NCBI RefSeq assembly: GCF_002307495.1
Contig: NZ_NTMR01000026.1
Coordinates: 1-64,000, forward strand
Length of the DNA stretch: 64,000 nt
Reading direction: 5' to 3'
Source of the DNA: Pseudomonas abyssi
GTDB taxonomy: Bacteria > Pseudomonadota > Gammaproteobacteria > Pseudomonadales > Pseudomonadaceae
In this document: in pieces, positions 40,990 through 50,461 of the stretch
How positions within the stretch are numbered: the stretch's first letter is position 1
Layout: each line of letters begins with the position of its first letter
The notes under the pieces: generated by a model
What the model was told of the DNA's origin: nothing
Databases searched by the model: none
What the model saw: the letters and a program-made list of their open reading frames with translations, nothing else
Position numbers and translations under genes: made by a program

Positions 40990-43335
40990 TCACGGCGTAA
41001 CTAGCCCCACCTCGTCCGGCGTAACACGCAAGGTCAGCCCCTGGGTGGTTAGAAACTCAACCGTCTGGCGTTGCACCGCGGCCATGGTCGCCGGCCCATC
41101 GGCGACAGGAAACGCCGCATTGAAAGGCGCCATGCTGTCTGGCCGACCCGGCAGATGCAGAGAGAAGTGACTACCGCCGGTGAAGCGCACTACTCGACGA
41201 ATAGGACGCTCGCTGGCGCTGCCGCTGGTCAACGCATCCAGGCCTGCGTTCTGCCACAACGGCGTTGTGCCGGACAGCGGCGCCGTCTCCGCTACCTGAG
41301 TCTCAGACAGGCCCACCGCACGGAAGATGCCGTTATACAAATCCCCATTCATCAGGTTGTTGGGCAGTACCATATCCGGGGGATTGCCGTCACTGCTGCC
41401 GACCATCTCAACCAGATGGACAGCCGCACTCCCTGCATTGATGGCATTGGCAAAGTTGATCGGGTCACCGCTGTCCTGCACCGCCTGATCGAGTGCGAAG
41501 TAGCGTTCATAGGCCTGACTGCCGAATTCCAGGCCCTGAGCGGCCAATTGCGGACGAAAGCGCGAGGCAAACACCACAGAGCCGTCAAACAGCTTGGCCA
41601 TGCCGCCGCCCGGCACATTCAGCGAAAACGCCTGGACCTGCTCGTCTGCGACGGTGCCGGCAAACATGGAGCCGATCACCCCACCCATGGAAATCCCCAC
41701 GTAGCCTACTCGGCTGCTGTCCAGCTGCTGACCGCCAACGTCAATGGTGTCCAGGCTGGCAAGCAACTGATGCAAGTCGGCAACGGTCTGGCGGCGAATA
41801 TCACGCGTGGTTGCCGGCGAGCCATTCATCGAATGCGAACCAGAGGCATCCATCGCGCCATCGCCGTCCATGTCGATATAAAAGTGGCGCTCGTTGACCG
41901 GGTCCATCAACAAGGGCGCAAGCGGATTGCCACTGACCACACCGTGCAGCGGGTGATCGATTGCCACCATCGCCCAGCCCTCGGCTGCAAATAGGCCTGC
42001 CAGCCCAACCATGGCCGAACGATCGCTGCCCTGCCCGTGCTGATATATAACGACTGGCCAGCCGGCGCCCGGCGCAATGCCCGCAGGCACGGACATCAGC
42101 AGCGGCAAATTGACCGCCTGCTCGGTCACCGGGCCACGGCCAGCCAGCAGATCAAAACGCGTAACGCCCTGCCCGCGCTCACTGACCCACTGCCCGCTCA
42201 GCACCGAGCGAGCATCCGCCTCTGCCGTCAGTCCGCCTGCCGCACCGATGTTGTCCGGCTTGTTGGCCAGATAGTAAGGGACATTCTGCAGCACACCTTT
42301 ATAGAGATGGGCATTAGCCAACACCGTGCCCGCCGGCGCCGCCAGGCTCAGGCTGCTACTGCGGGCCGGCGCCCGCTCTGCCAGATAGTCGAGCACCGCA
42401 GTGGTTGATTGGGTGCTGAATACGAAGCTCAGCACAACCTCATCGCCGTCCAAATTCTGCTGCTCGATGATCTCGCCGATCTGGCCGTAAAGCGCTTTGA
42501 GCTGCGCAGTTTGCGTCGAATCGCCAGCCGCAGCCGCAGCTGTGACCTGCGCAAAGCCCTGAGCGCGGCCAACCGGGTCTGCATCCACGCTGTTGAAGCC
42601 ATCCAGCAGTACAGGCAGGTACCCGTTGGAAAACGCATCACTGCCCAGCTCAGACGCGGCTACCACGCTCTGGTAGAAGGGTCCGCCCTGCTCCAGACAG
42701 GCCAGGTCATCGCCGGGAGCCAACGGCCTGATGGGTTTGAGTAGCAGCGTGCTGGCGTCGGTAGCGGCGACGCTGACCGCAAACTGGTCGGTCACCGGGT
42801 CCGCGCAGGTGAACTCGGGCACCGGTACCTGGTGGCCTGTCAGCGGTGCATGCGCCAGACTCGCAACCGCCTCGTTGATCAAGCTGGTCGCAGGGGCAGC
42901 GCCCTCTTCTGCGTAGCGCTGTGCCGCCAGCTCCAGCAGCTCTGCTGTGGCAGGAGACACCAGGGTGGTACGCAACACCACAACGTTGCCCTCGGCAAAG
43001 GCTGGGTCAATTTCAGCGCTGAAGGGGATCTGTACTGGCGCGACGGTGGACCAGCCATCCAGGTCGTTCAACTGAGCCAATAACTGGCGGAATGACGCTG
43101 ACTCAACATCGACCAACGGAATGTTCAGCGTGCCGTCGGCCGTGCCCTGCATGGCGAGGTTAAGGGGAATTGGCAACGCGTTTTCAGACAGCGACGCAGC
43201 CGGATCAAACAAGGGATAGAAGGTAGCGGGCGGCGGAGCATCATCGCCTCCCCCGCCACTACTGAGACAACCCGTCAGGGCAGCGGATAAAACCAGGGCC
43301 AGCGGGGCCCGCTTCGCAAACCAGGTATGGCGCAT
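40990..43335 (-). CDS. Surface lipase lipoprotein, VolA/Pla-1/cef family
   Basis: A 781-residue lipoprotein with lipobox ALTGC (Cys23) and a Gly/Asp/Pro linker (LSSGGGGDDAPPPATFYPLFDP). The N-terminal half matches the bacterial virulence factor lipase N-terminal domain (LPIPLNLAMQGTADGTLNIP...). The C-terminal half is an alpha/beta hydrolase: WPVVIYQHGQGSDRS, WAMVAIDHPLHG, the nucleophile Ser in VGYVGISMGGVIGSMF and the likely His in RFTGGSHFSLHLPG. VolA-type enzymes are surface lysophospholipases that release fatty acids for growth. Single gene, AT-rich upstream region (43336-43584) with its own promoter. Strong terminator downstream. Substrate range cannot be told. Confidence 0.87.
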   Translation of the reverse strand: MRHTWFAKRAPLALVLSAALTGCLSSGGGGDDAPPPATFYPLFDPAASLSENALPIPLNLAMQGTADGTLNIPLVDVESASFRQLLAQLNDLDGWSTVAPVQIPFSAEIDPAFAEGNVVVLRTTLVSPATAELLELAAQRYAEEGAAPATSLINEAVASLAHAPLTGHQVPVPEFTCADPVTDQFAVSVAATDASTLLLKPIRPLAPGDDLACLEQGGPFYQSVVAASELGSDAFSNGYLPVLLDGFNSVDADPVGRAQGFAQVTAAAAAGDSTQTAQLKALYGQIGEIIEQQNLDGDEVVLSFVFSTQSTTAVLDYLAERAPARSSSLSLAAPAGTVLANAHLYKGVLQNVPYYLANKPDNIGAAGGLTAEADARSVLSGQWVSERGQGVTRFDLLAGRGPVTEQAVNLPLLMSVPAGIAPGAGWPVVIYQHGQGSDRSAMVGLAGLFAAEGWAMVAIDHPLHGVVSGNPLAPLLMDPVNERHFYIDMDGDGAMDASGSHSMNGSPATTRDIRRQTVADLHQLLASLDTIDVGGQQLDSSRVGYVGISMGGVIGSMFAGTVADEQVQAFSLNVPGGGMAKLFDGSVVFASRFRPQLAAQGLEFGSQAYERYFALDQAVQDSGDPINFANAINAGSAAVHLVEMVGSSDGNPPDMVLPNNLMNGDLYNGIFRAVGLSETQVAETAPLSGTTPLWQNAGLDALTSGSASERPIRRVVRFTGGSHFSLHLPGRPDSMAPFNAAFPVADGPATMAAVQRQTVEFLTTQGLTLRVTPDEVGLVTP

Positions 43336-43584
43336 AATGACTCCATTTTTTTGTTATCGACTCTATCCAGAGCCTGCTTGAAGAAATCACATCGCACATT
43401 CTTAGTTCATATATAAAATTTGTACCAGATCATTCATTTTCATTAACTGGCTCGCATATCAACATATAAACAGGATGAATCAACATCTGGCACCTCACAG
43501 CGGCAGAATCTTCTGCAGACAGCGCCTCAGACATCTATCATAGGGACAACCCATCGTCCGACAGCTATAGACGCCGCTATACCT

Positions 43585-46161
43585 ATGCCAGAAACCCCTG
43601 CTACTTCCTCCCCATCTCCAGGCCGCGCCATCGTCAGCCAAAAAAACAGTATTGCCTGGTTTGTTGCCGCGCTGGCGCTGCTGGCCACAGTGCTGTTCTG
43701 GCAGTATCAAAGCGAGCGGGAGCAGGAGGCTGCGAGCAGGGAATTCACTCTCCTCACCGACGATATTGCGGTTGCCATCCGCAAACGCATGCTCAACCAC
43801 GAACAGATACTCCTGGGCGGCGCGGGTCTGATGGATGCAAGCGGTCGGGTCTCGCGGGTTGAATGGCGGGTCATGGTCGAACGCCTGAGGCTGTCCGAGA
43901 ACTACCCTGGCATTCTTGGCGTCGGTTACGCCCAGGCCGTTGCACCAGAAGGGCTTGAGGAGTTTGAAGAGCGCGTCCGTGCAGAAGGGTTTCCGGACTT
44001 TCAGGTGCACCCTGTCGGCCCACGTCCTTTTTACACATCCATTCTGTTTCTGGAGCCATTCCGAGACCGCAACCTCGCCGCATTCGGGTACGACATGTTC
44101 TCCGAGCCTGTGCGTCGAGCCGCCATGCAGGCCGCCGCTGAAAGTGGCCACACTCGGATGACCGGGCCCGTCCGCCTGCTGCAGGAAACCCACGGCGAGG
44201 TGCAGGCGGGCATTCTTATGTACACGCCGATCTATCATCGTGGTGCGCCGCTCGATACCCCGGCACAACGTCAGCGCGCCCTGCGCGGCTTTGTCTACAG
44301 CCCCTACCGCATGGGTGATCTGCTGGAAGGCATCCTTGGCTCACGTACGCCGGGCGTACGTTATCGGATTACCGACACCGAGACCGGCCTGGATTTTCCA
44401 CAGCTGTACAGCGACCTGACTCCAGCCAGCGCCGAAGCGGCCTACCAACGCACCCATGACCTTCATCTGTACGGTCGCAATTGGCGCCTTGAGTTTGTCA
44501 GCACCCCCAGCTTTGAGCGTGCCTCCGGGCCCAGCCCATGGATTCTGCTGATCGGCATGGCGAGCGCCCTGCTGCTATTTGCCCTAGCGTCCATGCTGGT
44601 GCTGCGGCGCGAGCAGGCGGAGCGCATTGCCCACCAGATGACCCGACGATTGCGCGCAAGTAACGAAGCCCTGCGCCAGAGCGAAGAACGCAAGCGTCTG
44701 GCGCTTCAGGGCAGCAATGACGGCTGGTGGGATGTGGACATGCAGAACTGGCACTTCCTGGCCTCCGACCGCGCCTGGGAAATTATCGGCTACCCGCCAC
44801 AAGACGCGGCGCAATCGCTGCACCGCTGGCAATCGGTACTGGCGCCCCAGGCACGTCATCAACTGATCAGCTCGCTGCGTGACGTGATGCAGTCCCAGAA
44901 GGACACCTTCGCCGAAGAAACCCGCCTTACCCATCAAACCGGTCACAGCACTCCCGTTCTGCTGCGCGGCATTGTGCAGCGCGATGAAGACGGCAAGGCG
45001 CTGCGCGCTAGCGGTACCATGCAGGACCTGACTGAAGCCAAGCGTGTGGAGCAGCTTAAGAGCCAGTTCGTATCGACCGTCAGCCACGAGTTGCGCACCC
45101 CGCTGACCTCAATCTCCGGCGCCCTGGCCATCGTCAACAGTGGCAGCCTGGGCCCGGTACCCGAGGCAATGCAACGCATGCTGGAAATCGCCCAGGACAA
45201 CAGCCAACGCCTCAATTTGCTGATCAACGACCTGCTCGACATGGAAAAGCTGGCCGCCGGCAAGATGCAGTTTGAGATGCGCCCCTGCCCCCTCACCGAG
45301 CTGATCGATGAGGCGCTAACCGCCAACCAGGCCTTTGCTGCCAGCCGCGACGTTTCCCTGCAGCGCCAGGGCGATAGCGCCTGCTGGGTTCGCGTCGACA
45401 GCATGCGCATGCACCAGATACTTAACAACTACCTGTCCAACGCGATCAAGTTTTCACCAGCCGGGGGTGTCATCACGGTCGAGACCGAGCTTGATGGCGG
45501 GCACGTCACTATTAACGTGATTGATCAGGGCGACGGCATCCCCCTGGCATTTCAGGAGCAGATCTTCAGCAAATTTGCGCAGGCTGACAGCTCCGACCGT
45601 CGTCAGCAGGCTGGCACCGGGCTGGGCCTGGCGATCACCCGTGAACTGGCGCACCAGATGGACGGCGAAGTCGGCTTCAGCTCGTTGCCGGGGCACGGCG
45701 CGACCTTCTGGCTACGCCTGCCGGTAGAAGCCGCCGAAGACCAACCCGCCCACGTGTCAGACCCCGCTGCCGAGCGCGCCGTCCTGGTGGTTGACGACGA
45801 CCCGATGATCGCCGAGTTTGTCGCCCTGGTCGTTCGCCGCGCCGGCTATATTCCAACCACCGCGACCAGTGTGGCCCAGGCCCGCAGCTGTCTGCAGGAG
45901 CACAGCTATACCGCTTTGCTGACCGACCTGCGCCTGCAGGACGGCCACGGCCTTACACTGATACGGGATCTGCGCACGGATCCGGCATCGGCGGCATTAC
46001 CGATTCTGGTGATATCTGCGTACTGCGAAGAAGGTCAACGCCTGCTGCACAACGGCAGTGCGGACCCTGCGCTGGCGTGGCTGGACAAGCCGGTAGATGA
46101 GAAGAAACTGGTGAGCGTGCTGGAAGAGTTGTTGACGCGCTGCAGAGCGACAGCCGGCTGA
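43585..46161 (+). CDS. CHASE-domain hybrid sensor histidine kinase
   Basis: An 858-residue membrane kinase. Helix 1 (about residues 24-40) is followed by a periplasmic CHASE domain (about 60-290; ILGVGYAQAVAPEG, YDMFSEPVRRAAMQ, PIYHRG) and helix 2 (about 318-340). A PAS domain with SNDGWWDVDMQNW follows. The HisKA box is STVSHELRTPLTSI with His501, the ATPase has NYLSNAIKFSP, DQGDGIP and GTGLGLAITREL. The receiver has DDD at 737-739 and phosphoacceptor Asp781 in LLTDLRLQDG. It has no adjacent output regulator, so the partner is elsewhere. CHASE domains sense small extracellular ligands; which one is unknown. Confidence 0.9.
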   Translation: MPETPATSSPSPGRAIVSQKNSIAWFVAALALLATVLFWQYQSEREQEAASREFTLLTDDIAVAIRKRMLNHEQILLGGAGLMDASGRVSRVEWRVMVERLRLSENYPGILGVGYAQAVAPEGLEEFEERVRAEGFPDFQVHPVGPRPFYTSILFLEPFRDRNLAAFGYDMFSEPVRRAAMQAAAESGHTRMTGPVRLLQETHGEVQAGILMYTPIYHRGAPLDTPAQRQRALRGFVYSPYRMGDLLEGILGSRTPGVRYRITDTETGLDFPQLYSDLTPASAEAAYQRTHDLHLYGRNWRLEFVSTPSFERASGPSPWILLIGMASALLLFALASMLVLRREQAERIAHQMTRRLRASNEALRQSEERKRLALQGSNDGWWDVDMQNWHFLASDRAWEIIGYPPQDAAQSLHRWQSVLAPQARHQLISSLRDVMQSQKDTFAEETRLTHQTGHSTPVLLRGIVQRDEDGKALRASGTMQDLTEAKRVEQLKSQFVSTVSHELRTPLTSISGALAIVNSGSLGPVPEAMQRMLEIAQDNSQRLNLLINDLLDMEKLAAGKMQFEMRPCPLTELIDEALTANQAFAASRDVSLQRQGDSACWVRVDSMRMHQILNNYLSNAIKFSPAGGVITVETELDGGHVTINVIDQGDGIPLAFQEQIFSKFAQADSSDRRQQAGTGLGLAITRELAHQMDGEVGFSSLPGHGATFWLRLPVEAAEDQPAHVSDPAAERAVLVVDDDPMIAEFVALVVRRAGYIPTTATSVAQARSCLQEHSYTALLTDLRLQDGHGLTLIRDLRTDPASAALPILVISAYCEEGQRLLHNGSADPALAWLDKPVDEKKLVSVLEELLTRCRATAG

Positions 46162-46183
46162 GCAGCCGTCGCCCCGTGCCCGC

Positions 46184-46681
46184 TTAGAGTGCTGCGAGAG
46201 CTGCGTCGTAGTTCGGCTCCTGGCCGATCTCGCTGACCAGTTCGCTGTGCAGAACCTTGTCGTCTTCATCCAGTACCACAACCGCCCGTGCAGTCAGACC
46301 AGCCAGCGGGCCATTCTCGATATCCACACCGTAATCACGGACAAACTCGCGGCCACGCATGGTGGACAGGTTAACCACGTTCTCCAGGCCCTCGGCACCG
46401 CAGAAACGTGCCTGGGCAAAAGGCAGATCAGCAGAGATGCACAGTACAACGGTGTTGTTCAGTGCGCTGGCCTTGCTGTTGAAGGTACGTACCGAGGTGG
46501 CGCAGGTTGGCGTATCAACGCTGGGGAAGATGTTCAGGATTTTGCGCTTGCCGGTCAGGCTGGCGAGGCTGACGTCGGACAGATCCTTGGCAACCAGAGT
46601 GAAGGCCGGAGCGCTGTCGCCCTTGGCAGGAAACTGGCCACCAACAGAAATAGGATTACCGCGCAAAGTGACGCTAGACAT
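46184..46681 (-). CDS. tpx: Thiol peroxidase
   Basis: A 165-residue 2-Cys peroxiredoxin that reduces lipid and hydrogen peroxides with thioredoxin. The peroxidatic Cys60 is in [15 protein letters not shown] and the resolving Cys94 in [12 protein letters not shown]. Family ends such as [36 protein letters not shown] are present. The frame is open to 46762 but the protein starts at Met 46681 ([11 protein letters not shown]), as in other Tpx. It is downstream of tamB on the same strand with an 81-bp gap holding a hairpin GCAGCCC/GGGCTGC (46743-46760), and converges on the sensor kinase. Confidence 0.95.
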   Translation of the reverse strand: MSSVTLRGNPISVGGQFPAKGDSAPAFTLVAKDLSDVSLASLTGKRKILNIFPSVDTPTCATSVRTFNSKASALNNTVVLCISADLPFAQARFCGAEGLENVVNLSTMRGREFVRDYGVDIENGPLAGLTARAVVVLDEDDKVLHSELVSEIGQEPNYDAALAAL

Positions 46682-46762
46682 GATGACTCCTTGAACGTGC
46701 CGTAGCACGCAATGGGTGTGGGTACTGATGACAGACTCGGCTGCAGCCCTGCCGGGCTGCAT

Positions 46763-49700
46763 TCAGAAGTCGATACGATAGAAGAAATCGAGCGAGCTGG
46801 CAAAGCCGCTGACGGCCTCCAGATACAGGCGCCGGGTCAGCTCGTAGCGCAGCGCCAACTGGTTGGCCGGTTCAAATACACCAACGCCGTAGCGCACGCT
46901 CAACTTGTCGGTAATGCTGCCGCTGGCGACCACCTGGGTTTCGTTACCACTGCCCTCGGCCTCGACGGCAAAATCCTCAAGCCCCAGCGCATTACCGATG
47001 CCACGGGTGATGGGTGCGCCACCGGCCAGCCCAAGCCCGAGCGCCGCCTGAGCCAGCAGGTTGTTATCACCTTCCTCGCCCAGTGGCCGCCCGAGCACCA
47101 AGTAAGACATGGCCTCTTGCTGTGACATACCGGGCTCCGAGAACACCTCAGACGTCGGGCTGGCGGCATTGCCGGTGATCCGCAGACCAGCGATGACGTC
47201 ATCCACCCGGCGAATGGCCTCGACATTCAGGTACGGCTGACTTATAGGCCCGGAGAACAGCAGCAGCGCGCGACGCAGCTCCAGCTCCTGCCCCAGCCGG
47301 CGGAACTTGCCATCCAGGATCTGCAAATCGCCATTGGCGGTGAGGTTCTCCTGTACCTCCAACTGGCCTTTCAAGCGCCCGCGTAAACCAAAGGCGCTCA
47401 GGCGCAACTGATCGCCGATGTTCAGCTTGACCCGGGCAGTGATACCTAGCGCCGCGTCTTGTTCTGCTGCTTCCTGCCCGACAATCACCACGTCCGGCGA
47501 CACGGTCACCGCGCTTGCCGGCAGTTCTCGCACGCGGATATCCCCTTCGGGAATCGCCAGCTCACCACCCACATGCAGGTTGTTGTCACGCAGGGTAATT
47601 GCCAGATCAGGTGCAACCTGCAGCTGGGCGTAGGGTTCCACGTTCACCGGCAAGGCGCTGCCGCGCAGCTGCAAATCAACGTCCAGCGGCGCCCAACCGA
47701 CCTGCCCCGACAGCGTACCCTGACCCTGCTCGCCACTGGTCCAGCGGCTATCGACCTGGGCATTGGTGCCGTCGATACGAATATCGGTCTGCAGTTGCTC
47801 CAGACTGATGGGCAGGTTACGGCCGGCCACCAGCCCGTCACGCAGACTCAGAACACCACTGACGACCGGCTGGCTCAATACACCAGACAAGCTGCCAGAG
47901 CCGTTCAGCGTCAGCTGCAGTTCATCCACATCCGGCAGCATGGGGCGCAGGAAATCCAGCTTCAGGTCGCTCAACTGATAATCACCCGAGAGTGTCTGCG
48001 CCCCAGCAGGGTCGGCGATATCGGCGTTTACCGCCAACTGACCAATGATCTCGCTGCTCAGGCGCACTTCAGCTTGCGCTGTGCGGTCCTGCAGACGGGT
48101 ATCGACAGAGAGCTGCTGGTAGGGAAAGTCGAGCAGCTCCTGATCATCACGCACCTGGATGACACCGTTTTCACTGCTCACCGTTACCTGACCGACTGGC
48201 GCGCGACCCAGCGTCTGAGTGAGTTCCACCTGGCCGTTAAGCAGCCCCTGCCAACGCAAGTCATCCGGCAGCCAGGGTTGCAGCTCGGCCAGATCAAAGT
48301 CATTCAGACTGAGGTCTACCTTGCGCTCGGGCATCAGGGTTTGCTGGCCGTTGAAACACAGACTGGCAGAGGCTTGCTGCCAGCAATGACCGGATAACTG
48401 CAGCCGCCCATAGCCCAGGCGATAGTCGATATCAGCGCTCTGCTGAAGCACCAGCTGGAACTGCTCGTAGCCAAGCTCGCCGCGCGTCAGGGTACCGCGC
48501 CAGGCCGTATCGTCCAGTGCACCGCCCAACGCCAGGTCGGCGTCAGCCACCCCGTTTTGCAGGGACAGCAGCAGTTCGTGTGCAGCGCGGCGGCCCCGCA
48601 GGGTCAGCTGCAGGTCACCCAGCTGAGTATCATCGCTGCGTATACCCTGACCAGTAACCGCCAGGTTCAGCGGCAACTGCTCGTTCAGCGTGGTGTTAGC
48701 GTCTAGGTTTAGGCTTTCCACCTGCAGGCCATCCAGGCCGACGCCTGCGCCGCGCAGCACGCTGGCCAGTTGCGGCGCGGCACTGTCACCACCAAGCTGC
48801 AGGTAGCCACCAAGGCTGCCCTTGAGGCCCGGCCAGAGGGTGGCGAGGTTATCCAGCTGCAGATCAAAACGCCCATCGACCCGCTCGCCCCAGCGCGCCC
48901 GGCCATCAATGCTGTTGGCGCCCTGGCGCACCCGCAGTTGCTGCAGCAACCAGTCGTTTTGCAGTTTCTCCAACCGCCCGGACAACGCCAGCGGCTGCTG
49001 GCGCAGGCTGCCGCTGATATCCCAGTCCGCTTCCAGGCGCAGTTGCTCACCCTGCAGCTGGCCACGGCTGTTCAGCTGGCCGTTGAGGTCGCCAGGCAGC
49101 GCCGCAACAAATACCGCAGGGTCAATACCCTGCAGCTGGAAGCGCCCGCCCCAGCTCACTGCAGGCTCCAGCGTCAGGTCCACCTCGCCATTGGCCTGAC
49201 CGGCGGCGGTCAGTATCTCCAACGGCGTGACACGAAGCTGCTGCTGGTTACCGGCCACGCCAGCCTTGAGGTTCACCTGCTGACCTGCGACACCGGTCAG
49301 GCGTGCCTGCAGGTCCGCTTTCAGCTCCTCACCACGCAGCTGCGCAACCATCGCCAATTGCTGCAGCGACACCTCACCGGTATCAACGGGATACAGCCAT
49401 TGCCAGGGGAATGCATCCAGAGCCAACTCCCCGTTTGCCTCCAGTGTCTGCTGCCAGCTGGCATCGGCCTGCAGAGCGAAGCGGCGCGCGGGTGCATCGG
49501 CAACGTGCATCTGCACAGCCAGCAACGGCACACCCGTGGTGGTCACCTCGCCGTCAACTTCAAGCAGCACAGTACCGCCATCACCGGGCAGGCTGGCGGT
49601 GGACTGCAGCAGGTAGCCCTCCTCCAGGTTACCCAGCAACTGCAGCTGCCAGTTATTGAGCGTCAGGGAGGCAGGCAAACTGCCGAGGGCCAGAAACGGC

Positions 49701-50461
49701 TCGCCCTGCCAGCGCAGATCAACCGGGATGCCCGGCTCGTACAGGTTGGCGCTGGCGTTCAGCTTACCCGGCAGATAGCCTCGACTACTGGCGCGCAGCT
49801 CCAGCTCACGCAGGGTGCCGCTGGCCCGCGCCTGCAAGGCCCAGTCGCGGCCATCCACCGGTGGCAGATTCAGGTCGGCGGTCAACTCCAGCGGCCAGTC
49901 ATCGCGCGTCTGCACACTGCCGTAAAGCTGCCAGTCCAGTTGCGGGCCGATGCCGGAAAAACGCTCGATAACCAGCTGATCGCCGCTGCCGCGTGCAACC
50001 AGATCAACATCGCTGAGCAGCGCGGTTTCGCCGTCAAGCGACAGCTCGCCCAGATGCACCTCGCCCAGCTCCAACCCCAAGGGCAGCTGTACTGCCGGCA
50101 GGCTGAGCGGTTCGCTGCTTTGCGTCTCTTCGGCCGGCTGACTGACGACCACGATACGCTCCACCGTCAGCCGATCAATGCACAGCGTCTTGCCGAACAG
50201 GCACGACGGACTCCAGCGCAGCGAGGCGGCATCCACCCGCAAATCCAGCGCCGGATCGCGCCAGGCAATAAGGGAGAAGTCCCATCCGTGCCAGAAATCG
50301 CCGCCTTCAAAGCCTAGAGTCAGGCGTGGTTCCAGCGCTTCGGCTTTGGCAAACAGCCAGCGGTTGACGCCCTCGCTGGCCAGCAAAAAGCCCAGCAAGA
50401 CCGGAATCATCGCCAGAATAAACAAGCCACGGACAAGCGCCCGAACCAGAAAACGGGTCAC
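46763..50461 (-). CDS. tamB: Translocation and assembly module inner-membrane protein TamB
   Basis: A 1232-residue AsmA-like bridge protein. An N-terminal signal anchor (VRGLFILAMIPVLLGFLLAS) is followed by a very long beta-rich domain (beta-taco groove) and a C-terminal DUF490/TamB segment (SYLVLGRPLGEEGDNNLLAQAALGLGLAGG, ending FFYRIDF). It works with TamA, and as an AsmA-like protein may move phospholipids to the outer membrane. The start is GTG at 50461, overlapping the tamA stop in GTGA, so translation is coupled. Length fits the family. Confidence 0.93.
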   Translation of the reverse strand: MTRFLVRALVRGLFILAMIPVLLGFLLASEGVNRWLFAKAEALEPRLTLGFEGGDFWHGWDFSLIAWRDPALDLRVDAASLRWSPSCLFGKTLCIDRLTVERIVVVSQPAEETQSSEPLSLPAVQLPLGLELGEVHLGELSLDGETALLSDVDLVARGSGDQLVIERFSGIGPQLDWQLYGSVQTRDDWPLELTADLNLPPVDGRDWALQARASGTLRELELRASSRGYLPGKLNASANLYEPGIPVDLRWQGEPFLALGSLPASLTLNNWQLQLLGNLEEGYLLQSTASLPGDGGTVLLEVDGEVTTTGVPLLAVQMHVADAPARRFALQADASWQQTLEANGELALDAFPWQWLYPVDTGEVSLQQLAMVAQLRGEELKADLQARLTGVAGQQVNLKAGVAGNQQQLRVTPLEILTAAGQANGEVDLTLEPAVSWGGRFQLQGIDPAVFVAALPGDLNGQLNSRGQLQGEQLRLEADWDISGSLRQQPLALSGRLEKLQNDWLLQQLRVRQGANSIDGRARWGERVDGRFDLQLDNLATLWPGLKGSLGGYLQLGGDSAAPQLASVLRGAGVGLDGLQVESLNLDANTTLNEQLPLNLAVTGQGIRSDDTQLGDLQLTLRGRRAAHELLLSLQNGVADADLALGGALDDTAWRGTLTRGELGYEQFQLVLQQSADIDYRLGYGRLQLSGHCWQQASASLCFNGQQTLMPERKVDLSLNDFDLAELQPWLPDDLRWQGLLNGQVELTQTLGRAPVGQVTVSSENGVIQVRDDQELLDFPYQQLSVDTRLQDRTAQAEVRLSSEIIGQLAVNADIADPAGAQTLSGDYQLSDLKLDFLRPMLPDVDELQLTLNGSGSLSGVLSQPVVSGVLSLRDGLVAGRNLPISLEQLQTDIRIDGTNAQVDSRWTSGEQGQGTLSGQVGWAPLDVDLQLRGSALPVNVEPYAQLQVAPDLAITLRDNNLHVGGELAIPEGDIRVRELPASAVTVSPDVVIVGQEAAEQDAALGITARVKLNIGDQLRLSAFGLRGRLKGQLEVQENLTANGDLQILDGKFRRLGQELELRRALLLFSGPISQPYLNVEAIRRVDDVIAGLRITGNAASPTSEVFSEPGMSQQEAMSYLVLGRPLGEEGDNNLLAQAALGLGLAGGAPITRGIGNALGLEDFAVEAEGSGNETQVVASGSITDKLSVRYGVGVFEPANQLALRYELTRRLYLEAVSGFASSLDFFYRIDF

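Noticed and set aside
48770-50317. 515-codon ORF antisense to tamB
   Set aside because: No domain and no ribosome binding site; tamB is intact on the other strand.
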